Part shown: positions 25,116-32,106 of the stretch, one piece after another
Layout of the letters: every line of letters starts with the position of its first letter
Position numbering within the stretch: the first letter of the stretch is position 1
Source: an uncultured Eubacterium sp.
GTDB lineage: Bacteria > Bacillota_A > Clostridia > Lachnospirales > Lachnospiraceae
DNA: 35,896 bases
Direction: 5' to 3'
Assembly (NCBI GenBank): GCA_948468465.1
Contig: CAOKJJ010000030.1
Location: 1-35,896 of the forward strand
The notes under the pieces: model-generated
Seen by the model: only the letters and a program-made list of their open reading frames with translations
Database searches by the model: none
Told to the model about the DNA's origin: nothing
Program-made: the position numbers and the translations under genes

Positions 25116-27275
25116 TTATTTTTCGTACGTATCTATCGCAAACAAAGCTTCTCCTGCCTGAATGCTGCCAGTTTTCAGCAGACGTATTTTCTGGTTATCC
25201 GAAAGCTCCGTACAAAGTACCGGCGATGCCAGAGACGGTGCGTTTTCTTTTAAATATGCCAGATCCAGCTTCATTAACAAATCGCCTTTTTTTACTTTGT
25301 CTCCATCTTTCACTGATACTTCAAATCCTTTTCCGTTCAGATTTACGGTATCAATGCCCATGTGCAGCAGCAGTTCCGTACCAGAAGATGTTACAAATCC
25401 AATCGCATGTTTGGTATCAAATACAAAACTTACTTCTCCGTCTTCCGGTGCAACTACGTTTGCCTCAGACGGTGTCACAATCGCCCCGTCACCCATCATC
25501 CGGCCTGCAAACGCTTCATCCGGCGCTTCCGATAAATCTGCAGCCACACCGTTTACCGGACTTGAAATAATTTCCGAACGCAGCAGTTTTCCTTCTGTCT
25601 TTTTCTCAGATACAGCTTCCGCCTGCCCTGCTGCCTGATTCCCGGACTCTGCTGCCGGCTGGTACAATTCGTCTGGAGCCGTCTCCAGATAATCTTCCAA
25701 GTTGGATTTTACGACGGTTACGCGAGGCCCATAAATAATCTGTACCCCATTTCCTTTGTGTACTACGCCGGATGCTCCGGTAGACTTTAACATCGCATCA
25801 TCAACAAGTGCAGAATCGTGTACCGTACAACGAAGTCTTGTCGCACAGCAGTCCACATCTGAAATATTCTTCTTACCGCCAAGTCCGTGACAGATTGTTT
25901 CTGATAATGCATCCTCCTGCGAAAGAGCGCCGTCCTGTCCGCCTTCTCCTTTTTTACGTGCATCTACATCGCTTCTGCGATACAGCTTTACTTCTTCGCT
26001 GTCGTCACGTCCTGGTGTCTTTAAGTCCATCTTCTGAATCAGGAAGGAAAACAGCAGATAATATACTGCAAAATATACAATGCCGACGACAACAATCCAT
26101 ACCCAGCTTGTTTTCGCATTGCCCTGCAAAATGCCAAACAGGAACATATCTATGAAACCGCCGGAAAACGTCATGCCTACGCCTACATTAAACACATGCA
26201 TCAGCATATATGCCAGACCTGCAAATACACAGTGAATCGCATACAGCAGCGGAGCCACAAATAAGAATGTAAATTCCAGCGGTTCTGTAATGCCTGTCAG
26301 CATGGATGTCAGCGCCGCCGATAACAAAAGTCCTGCGGCAGCTTCTTTTTTCTCTGGCTTTGCTGTCTTGTACATAGCAAGCGCCGCTCCCGGCAGTCCA
26401 AAGATCATCAATGGGAACTTACCTGACATAAATCTCGTTGCGGATACCGCAAAATGCTCAACAGACGGATCAGCCAGCTGTGCAAAGAATATGTTCTGCG
26501 CACCTTCTATCAATTGCCCGCTTACTTCCATCGTGCCGCCAAGCGCCGTCTGCCAGAACGGCAGATAAAATACATGGTGCAGTCCAAACGGGATCAGCGC
26601 ACGCTCCATCAGACCATACACCCACGTTCCTGCATAGCCGGACTCCAAAACAACACCGCCGACCGCATAAATTCCCTGCTGAATCACAGGCCAGATAAAG
26701 AACATCAAAATGCCTACTGCCGTATAGGTCAGGCCGCTGACAATTGGTACAAATCTGGTGCCTCCAAAAAATGACAATACCTGCGGCAGCTCAATCTTAT
26801 AAAACCGGTTGTGAAGCGCAGCCACGCCCAAACCAACGATAATGCCGCCGAACACACCCATCTGTAAGGATGTAATGCCGACAACCGATGTCGTCGCACC
26901 GCTTAACATAGTCTCCGGACCGCCATTATTCGTAATCATCGCCCCAATCGAAGCATGCATAATAAAAAATGCAATTGCAGCCGATAATGCAGCTACTTCT
27001 TTTTCTTTCTTTGCCATGCCAATCGCAACGCCCATGGCAAAAATAATCGGCAGATTTGCGAATACGATATTACCAGCTTCACTCATAACCTGTAAGATCG
27101 CGTTTAAAATCGTCCCCGGACCCATAACGCCCATCAGTCCGTACGCATTCAGCATCGTTTCGTTTGTAAACGATCCTCCGACGCCAAGCAGCAAGCCTGC
27201 TACCGGCAAAATTGCGATCGGCAGCATAAAAGAACGGCCGACACGCTGCAGTACTCCAAAAATTTTGTCTTTCAT
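25116..27275 (-). CDS. PTS EIICBA permease, glucose/maltose family
   Basis: A 719-residue sugar phosphotransferase permease. The start at 27275 is set by GGGAGGA 6 nt upstream; a longer frame to 27353 runs into the leader terminator. Domains in order: membrane EIIC (about 1-430, with GLHHVFYLPFWQTALGG and MTFSGGFIDMFLFGILQGN), EIIB with phosphocysteine region DVDCCATRLRC, a linker, and EIIA with phosphohistidine in LLLHMGIDTV. The EIIC motif resembles, from memory, the maltose-type members (MalT/MalP) more than ptsG proper, which would fit the glucan genes in this window; glucose remains possible. It imports and phosphorylates sugar using HPr. Expression is controlled by the leader RAT/terminator and the LicT-type protein. 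Confidence 0.92.
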   Translation of the reverse strand: MKDKIFGVLQRVGRSFMLPIAILPVAGLLLGVGGSFTNETMLNAYGLMGVMGPGTILNAILQVMSEAGNIVFANLPIIFAMGVAIGMAKKEKEVAALSAAIAFFIMHASIGAMITNNGGPETMLSGATTSVVGITSLQMGVFGGIIVGLGVAALHNRFYKIELPQVLSFFGGTRFVPIVSGLTYTAVGILMFFIWPVIQQGIYAVGGVVLESGYAGTWVYGLMERALIPFGLHHVFYLPFWQTALGGTMEVSGQLIEGAQNIFFAQLADPSVEHFAVSATRFMSGKFPLMIFGLPGAALAMYKTAKPEKKEAAAGLLLSAALTSMLTGITEPLEFTFLFVAPLLYAIHCVFAGLAYMLMHVFNVGVGMTFSGGFIDMFLFGILQGNAKTSWVWIVVVGIVYFAVYYLLFSFLIQKMDLKTPGRDDSEEVKLYRRSDVDARKKGEGGQDGALSQEDALSETICHGLGGKKNISDVDCCATRLRCTVHDSALVDDAMLKSTGASGVVHKGNGVQIIYGPRVTVVKSNLEDYLETAPDELYQPAAESGNQAAGQAEAVSEKKTEGKLLRSEIISSPVNGVAADLSEAPDEAFAGRMMGDGAIVTPSEANVVAPEDGEVSFVFDTKHAIGFVTSSGTELLLHMGIDTVNLNGKGFEVSVKDGDKVKKGDLLMKLDLAYLKENAPSLASPVLCTELSDNQKIRLLKTGSIQAGEALFAIDTYEK

Positions 27276-27311
27276 AAGATTCCTCCCTTTTCTGGGTACT
27301 TTATGCATAAA

Positions 27312-27380
27312 AGCAGACATTAATATGCATAAACATCCCTTGATTTTATGCATAGTTAATGCCTGCTTCGCAGTTACACA
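27312..27380 (-). promoter_or_regulatory. RAT antiterminator site overlapping a leader terminator
   Basis: On the minus strand the leader holds the ribonucleic antiterminator motif gtgtaactgCGAAGCAGGCA (27379-27360, within 27380-27355), a good match to LicT/SacY/GlcT targets. Its 3' half is also the first arm of a long terminator: 27367-27345 pairs with 27333-27312 (about 20 pairs with one bulge and a G-U), followed by TTTT. RAT and terminator are therefore mutually exclusive. The start codon lies 37 nt downstream. Confidence 0.9.
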
Positions 27381-27398
27381 CTATATCATCTGAATAAA

Positions 27399-27427
27399 AA
27401 ATTAACATAACCGAAACTATTTGTCAA
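27399..27427 (-). promoter_or_regulatory. Promoter of the PTS-antiterminator operon
   Basis: TTGACA (27427-27422), 17-nt spacer, TAATTT (27404-27399) on the minus strand. The -35 is perfect and the -10 weak. The predicted start lies about 12 nt before the RAT. It begins 7 nt after the stop of the DUF4130 gene. Confidence 0.6.
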
Positions 27428-27434
27428 GTCGTAT

Positions 27435-28229
27435 TTAGGAATTTTTAACAAACTCAACCATATGTTTTCGAAAACGCAGCGGCAGCATATTTCTCTGTAG
27501 ATGCGGATTTTTCCGCTCTGTAATAGCAATCGTCTCACAAAAATGCCTGTACAGCTTTTGATAGGTCTCTTCCTGCTCCGAATACAATTCCTGTTCATTG
27601 AAAAGCGGAAGTTCTCCCCGAACAAGATACCACTGCTTTCCCTTTGGATGTACCGCATAATATTTTCTTTGTTCATCATAGATTGCGAAATCTTCCTTTG
27701 GCAGCCGGTCAGCAAAATGAGGCATAATCATTGCGGTAATATCGTTTTTCGGACTGTACCTTGCAAGCAGCACCCCGTTTTGCAGCTCCTGAAATCGCAG
27801 GAAACCTAATAAGTGGTGAATCTCTATTCCGGTATTTCGGCTTAGCTGGAATACTTTTTGAATATGGCGGTTGCTTAGATGGTCCATCAGCATACCCCGG
27901 TAATGTCCTGATATGCCCACAACAATCGTATGATATACCGCATCAGCTTTATCGCTGTCATAAGACACCATTGCCTGACAAAGCTGTGTATATGCTTCCT
28001 CACCAAACCTGCTGTAAATCGTCCGCAGTACTTTCGCGCTCTTTTCTGCGTCAGATGCTATCTGATCGTAGGTGGCAAACAACCGGTAGTTTCCGATGTC
28101 CGTCGTCTGCAGATGAATCGTGTCATGGTCTTTTTTCAGTTCATAAGCTTTATATACGCCTGTCAAAATGCCTTCTATCGAATCTTCACAGATCAATATT
28201 GTTTCTTCCATATTTTTAGTTCTTTCCAT
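27435..28229 (-). CDS. DUF4130 / TIGR03915-type putative DNA repair protein
   Basis: A 264-residue cytoplasmic protein that matches the 'probable DNA metabolism protein' family: ILICEDSIEGILTGVYKAYE at the start, LLGFLRFQELQNGVLLARY and FAIYDEQRKYYAVHP later. Such proteins regularly neighbour the radical-SAM protein seen here at 28277-29578, 47 nt upstream, and the two are thought to act together on DNA; the reaction is not known to me. The start at 28229 has GGAAAG upstream; Met7 is an alternative. Transcription should come from the LexA-box promoter at 29607-29649. Confidence 0.85.
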   Translation of the reverse strand: MERTKNMEETILICEDSIEGILTGVYKAYELKKDHDTIHLQTTDIGNYRLFATYDQIASDAEKSAKVLRTIYSRFGEEAYTQLCQAMVSYDSDKADAVYHTIVVGISGHYRGMLMDHLSNRHIQKVFQLSRNTGIEIHHLLGFLRFQELQNGVLLARYSPKNDITAMIMPHFADRLPKEDFAIYDEQRKYYAVHPKGKQWYLVRGELPLFNEQELYSEQEETYQKLYRHFCETIAITERKNPHLQRNMLPLRFRKHMVEFVKNS

Positions 28230-28276
28230 TGATTTTTTCTTTCCATTTGCTTTTTCTTCTCATTTATGCTTTCTAT

Positions 28277-29578
28277 TTATGCTTTCATAACATCAAACAA
28301 ACTCAGCTGCCGATAAGTCATCCCATCCCTGGAAAACGGAAAATTTTCCTTTGGGTCTACAAGATTGCGCACGATATAGTCCTCTTCCAGTTTTGTACGG
28401 TACATCATCCTGCCGCTGCATGTAATAAAATACAGCGCGCGCTTTAAAACAACTCCCATCTTTTTCAAATCATCAAAATGAAGCGCTGCGCTTTTTCTTG
28501 CCCCAATGATCCTGCGCGCGCTTTTTACGCCAATGCCAGGCACCCGGAGCAACGTCTTATAATCAGCTTTATTAATCTCTACGGGAAACAGTTCCAGATG
28601 GCGGACTGCCCAGTCACATTTTGGATCCAGCAGGACATTAAAATGCGGACGCTGTTCACTCAGCAGCTCTGCGGCTTTAAATCCATAATAGCGAAGCAGA
28701 AAATCCGCCTGATACAGTCTGTGTTCCCGCAAAAGCGGAGGCCCGCCAGGCAGCGCAGGAAGCATGGCATCATCATTCACACGCACAAAAGCTGAATAAA
28801 ATACCCGCTTTAAATCAAACTTTTGATACAGATTTTCCGCAACGGACATAATCTGATAATCGCTTTCCGGTGTCGCTCCGATAATCATCTGTGTGGACTG
28901 ACCCGCAGGCACAAATCTTGGCGCATGACGGTACAGCATCAGTTCGTTTTTATTTTCTTCTCTTGCATTTTGAATCAAACGCATCGGTGTCAGTATATTT
29001 CTTCGGTTTTTATTTGGGGCCAGCATGCGGAGTCCTTCTGCCGTAGGCAGCTCCAGATTCACACTCATGCGGTCCGCATAAAGCCCCGTCTGAAACACAA
29101 GCTCCGGCTCTGCACCGGGAATGGCCTTCACATGAATATATCCCTGAAAGTTATGCTTTGTCCGCAGCTTATAAACCGTCTGATAAATAAGCTCCATCGT
29201 ATAGCTGGGACTGTATAAAATTCCTGAGCTTAAAAATAATCCTTCGATATAGTTTCTGCGGTAGAACTGCATCGTAAGCTCACAAATCTCGTCTGGCGTA
29301 AAGGATGCACGCGGCACATCATTCGACCGGCGATTCAGGCAGTATTTGCAGTCAAAAATACATTCATTCGTAAACAGTATTTTCAGTAGGGAAATGCAGC
29401 GGCCATCTGAAGAAAAACTATGGCAGATACCAGCCAGCTTTGTGTTTCCCATCCCTGCCCCATCGCCGTTTCGATCAATTCCGCTGGATGTACAGGCTAC
29501 ATCATATTTAGCAGCATCCGTTAAAATTTCCAGTTTTTTATATAAAGACATCGGTTGAGATATTTGCAGTCCCGTCAT
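28277..29578 (-). CDS. Radical SAM protein, putative DNA modification/repair (TIGR03916 type)
   Basis: A 433-residue radical-SAM enzyme. The Fe-S cluster motif is Cys73-x3-Cys77-x2-Cys80 (NECIFDCKYCLNRR); extra conserved cysteines lie at 29, 52 and 61 (CTSSGIDRNGDGAG, CHSFSSDGRC). Near the C-terminus a helix-hairpin-helix DNA-binding motif reads LLRVPGIGVKSARRIIGARK. It pairs with the DUF4130 protein encoded next. The family is considered a DNA repair or modification system on the basis of these domains. A perfect promoter with two LexA-like boxes directly upstream supports DNA-damage control. It starts only 9 nt after the ilvB stop; AGGTGAGG lies about 8 nt before the ATG. Confidence 0.9.
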   Translation of the reverse strand: MTGLQISQPMSLYKKLEILTDAAKYDVACTSSGIDRNGDGAGMGNTKLAGICHSFSSDGRCISLLKILFTNECIFDCKYCLNRRSNDVPRASFTPDEICELTMQFYRRNYIEGLFLSSGILYSPSYTMELIYQTVYKLRTKHNFQGYIHVKAIPGAEPELVFQTGLYADRMSVNLELPTAEGLRMLAPNKNRRNILTPMRLIQNAREENKNELMLYRHAPRFVPAGQSTQMIIGATPESDYQIMSVAENLYQKFDLKRVFYSAFVRVNDDAMLPALPGGPPLLREHRLYQADFLLRYYGFKAAELLSEQRPHFNVLLDPKCDWAVRHLELFPVEINKADYKTLLRVPGIGVKSARRIIGARKSAALHFDDLKKMGVVLKRALYFITCSGRMMYRTKLEEDYIVRNLVDPKENFPFSRDGMTYRQLSLFDVMKA

Positions 29579-29587
29579 AAACAGCCC

Positions 29588-31384
29588 TCACCTTCCGCTC
29601 CGCTTCGAATGTATGTTCTGATTATATACCGAATGTATGTTCCTGTCAAGACATGTTTTTGAATCACTTTCCAAAATCATGTCATTAAGAGCGTTCCCCG
29701 GTGGAACAATCGGCATAACATTGATTTCTCTGTCTATGATAAATTCAATAACCGTAGGCGTTTTCGTATTCTGCTTTGCGCTTATCAAAGCTGTTTTTAT
29801 ATCCTCTGGTTTTGTAACACGGATGCCTTTCGCCCCGTAGCTTTCTGCCAATGCTATAAAGTCAGGCGTATATTCTGGACAGCAGTGATTCGGGGTATTA
29901 CATCCTGTTTCACAACTTCTTCGGTAACGCATACAGGTACTCGAATAACGCCTGTCATAAAACATCTCCTGCCATTGCCGCACATTCCCTAAATATCCAT
30001 TATTCAATATACAGATAATAATAGGCAATTCATAAACAATGGCAGTCGCCATTTCTTGAATGTTCATCTGCATACCGCCATCGCCAGAAATAGCAATTAC
30101 ATCTTTATGGGGATTGCCAAGCTTCGCCCCGATTGCGGCGGGAAAACCATATCCCATTGTTCCCAAACCGCCAGATGTCAACATTTGCTTATTCTCGTCA
30201 ATATCAAGAAACTGCGTTGTCCATAACTGATTCTGGCCTACATCGGTAGTGATAACAGCATCTTCAAAAAGTTCATTGATAGATTGGATAACCCTCTGTG
30301 GTGTCAAACCGCTTTTTCCCATGTCAATCGGATATTCCATTTTTAGGCGGTTTATTTCATCTGTCCATTCTGAAATATGTAGTGGTTTTGCCTTTTCAAG
30401 CAAAGCACATACCGCCTTTTTCGCATCGGCTACGATTGGAACGTCAACAATAATATTACGGGAAATAGATGCTGTATCAATATCTATATGGATAATCTTT
30501 GCGTCTGCTGCAAATTCTTCGGTTTTCCCAGTAATACGGTCATTGAACCTTGTTCCTATTGAGAAAAGGACATCACATTTACTGATTGCAGAATTGGCTG
30601 CATAACTTCCGTGAATGCCTATATTTCCAACATATAAATCATTTGTCGTCGGAATTGCCCCTTTTCCCATAATAGTTGTAATGACGGGAACGCCCGTCAT
30701 TTCTGCAAGCTGTGTCATTTCTTTATTTGCATGGGCAATATTAACCCCGCCGCCTATCAAAAAGACAGGTTTTTTCGCATGGCTTAAAATATCCAATGCT
30801 TTATTTAATTGCCCCATATGGACGGAAGTATTCGGCTTATAACCTCTTACAGTAATTTCCTTTTGATAGCTGTCGCTGCCATATGCTTTCTGGACATCCT
30901 TTGGCAAATCAACAACTACTACTCCCGGCTTTCCTGTTTTTGCAATATAAAAAGCCTTTCTGATTGTTTCTGCCAAATCCTCTCTTTTTCGTACAGTTAC
31001 CGCATATTTGCTGATGCTTCTTGTAATGCCTACGATATCTACTTCTTGAAAAGCGTCGTTCCCAATCAGGCTGGTTGGCACTTGCCCCGTAAAGCATACA
31101 AGCGGAACACTGTCATAATTTGCAGTGGCAATACCCGTAACAAGATTGGTGGCTCCCGGCCCGCTTGTCACAAGGCAGACACCCACTTTTCCTGTGGAAC
31201 GGGCATATCCGTCTGCCGCATGGACTAAACCCTGCTCATGGCGTGGCAAAATAACATCTATTTCCTTTTCTCCATATAACGCATTAAACAGGTCTATTGC
31301 CTGCCCTCCTGGATAAGCAAATAAAGTTGTAACAGATTCCTCTTTTAATGCTTTTACAAATAATTCAGCTCCTGTTATCTCCAT
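29588..31384 (-). CDS. ilvB: Acetolactate synthase large subunit
   Basis: A 598-residue thiamine-diphosphate enzyme that condenses two pyruvates to acetolactate (valine/leucine pathway). It shows FAYPGGQAIDLFNAL, catalytic Glu50 in PRHEQGLVHAADGYARSTG, GPGATNLVTGIATA, and the cofactor motif GDGGMQMN...NNGYLG. The start at 31384 is chosen because GGGGGA lies 9 nt away; the ATG at 31393 touches it. Two oddities: a Cys-rich insertion CMRYRRSCETGCNTPNHCC before YTPDF, which some clostridial relatives have, and a tail of about 22 residues after MILESDSK that is encoded by the promoter of the next gene. No ilvN, ilvC or ilvD is nearby, so the regulatory subunit is elsewhere or not used. Confidence 0.93.
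   Translation of the reverse strand: MEITGAELFVKALKEESVTTLFAYPGGQAIDLFNALYGEKEIDVILPRHEQGLVHAADGYARSTGKVGVCLVTSGPGATNLVTGIATANYDSVPLVCFTGQVPTSLIGNDAFQEVDIVGITRSISKYAVTVRKREDLAETIRKAFYIAKTGKPGVVVVDLPKDVQKAYGSDSYQKEITVRGYKPNTSVHMGQLNKALDILSHAKKPVFLIGGGVNIAHANKEMTQLAEMTGVPVITTIMGKGAIPTTNDLYVGNIGIHGSYAANSAISKCDVLFSIGTRFNDRITGKTEEFAADAKIIHIDIDTASISRNIIVDVPIVADAKKAVCALLEKAKPLHISEWTDEINRLKMEYPIDMGKSGLTPQRVIQSINELFEDAVITTDVGQNQLWTTQFLDIDENKQMLTSGGLGTMGYGFPAAIGAKLGNPHKDVIAISGDGGMQMNIQEMATAIVYELPIIICILNNGYLGNVRQWQEMFYDRRYSSTCMRYRRSCETGCNTPNHCCPEYTPDFIALAESYGAKGIRVTKPEDIKTALISAKQNTKTPTVIEFIIDREINVMPIVPPGNALNDMILESDSKTCLDRNIHSVYNQNIHSKRSGR
29607..29649 (-). promoter_or_regulatory. Consensus promoter with two LexA-like boxes
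   Basis: On the minus strand TTGACA (29649-29644), exactly 17 nt, then TATAAT (29626-29621): a perfect sigma-A promoter. Two identical copies of GAACATACATTC lie at 29642-29631 (inside the spacer) and 29618-29607 (over the start point), centres 24 bp apart. They match the Firmicute LexA box CGAAC-N4-GTTCG except for one base in a half-site. The predicted start is near 29614, 35 nt before the radical-SAM ATG. The site lies wholly within the ilvB reading frame. Confidence 0.8.
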
Positions 31385-31440
31385 AATTAACATTCCCCCT
31401 TTTGTATGCGTGTGCTTGCTTGCATATAGTCTATTTTTTT

Positions 31441-31465
31441 CGGTACTACCATAAGGGCAGTACCG
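31441..31465. other. Stem-loop between tetR and ilvB
   Basis: CGGTACTACC (31441-31450) pairs with GGCAGTACCG (31456-31465) around ATAAG, with one wobble. On the minus strand it is followed by A7, not T, so it is not a tetR terminator; on the plus strand it is followed by ATTTTTA. It could be an operator or an mRNA-processing hairpin in front of ilvB. Confidence 0.4.
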
Positions 31466-31469
31466 ATTT

Positions 31470-32045
31470 TTACTGTTCCAATCCCTTTATGAACATTTGC
31501 ACACTGCTTTTTATGTATTCATCTTTTTCTACTTTAGATAATTCATTGCCAAAAGACGCATTTAAAAACGCATAGCCAAATGTTGATGAAAAAACTGTCA
31601 AGGCCAGAGCATCAAAATCTGCTTTTGGTATTTTTCCCAAATCAAACATTTTATTAAGATACTGCGTGAACGATGATAAAAAAGCCTGTGGAACTTTCAT
31701 AATGAGGGCAGACGTTTCCTCATATAATTGAGGTGCTCTCAAACCGATAGACAAATTTACAAAATCTGGCGTCATTCTATCCATATATGCTTTCATAAAC
31801 ATCTCTATGTCTGCCTGCAAGTCCCACTGCACATTTTCAAAAATTTCCGGAGTTATATTTGCCCTCCAGCCAGCCTGGTTTACTCCTTGCAGCACTATAT
31901 CTTTCTTATTCTTAAATTTCCGAAACAGGGTACACTCATTCACACCTGCGGCTTTTGCAATCGCTTTCGTTGTAGTAGCAACATACCCATGATCTCTTAC
32001 CAGCATCATTGCAGCATCTATAATTTTTTGACTTGTTTCATCCAA
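31470..32045 (-). CDS. TetR/AcrR-family transcriptional regulator (TTG start)
   Basis: A 191-residue repressor-type protein. The N-terminal helix-turn-helix reads TTTKAIAKAAGVNECTLFRKFKNKKDIV, the rest is the ligand-binding and dimer domain. The start is taken as TTG at 32045 because GGAGG lies 7 nt upstream; another in-frame TTG at 32063 overlaps that RBS and is unlikely. It lies 85 nt before ilvB on the same strand, so it may control or share a transcript with ilvB, but ilvB is an unusual TetR target. A dyad AAGTG-NN-CACTT at its own start point suggests autorepression. The ligand is unknown. Confidence 0.87.
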   Translation of the reverse strand: MDETSQKIIDAAMMLVRDHGYVATTTKAIAKAAGVNECTLFRKFKNKKDIVLQGVNQAGWRANITPEIFENVQWDLQADIEMFMKAYMDRMTPDFVNLSIGLRAPQLYEETSALIMKVPQAFLSSFTQYLNKMFDLGKIPKADFDALALTVFSSTFGYAFLNASFGNELSKVEKDEYIKSSVQMFIKGLEQ

Positions 32046-32061
32046 ATTATCACCTCCATGC

Positions 32062-32104
32062 AAGTGAACACTTTCATATTAACAAAAAAATATTTTAATG
32101 TCAA
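32062..32104 (-). promoter_or_regulatory. tetR promoter with overlapping operator
   Basis: Minus-strand TTGACA (32104-32099), 17-nt spacer, TAATAT (32081-32076). Immediately downstream the palindrome AAGTG-tt-CACTT (32073-32062) covers the start point, as expected for an autoregulatory TetR operator. The -35 ends 2 bp from the left end of the insertion sequence. Confidence 0.7.
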
Positions 32105-32106
32105 TA

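Noticed and set aside
31441..31465. Stem-loop after tetR as an intrinsic terminator
   Set aside because: On the tetR strand the stem is followed by A7 and not by T, so it cannot act as a standard terminator for tetR.
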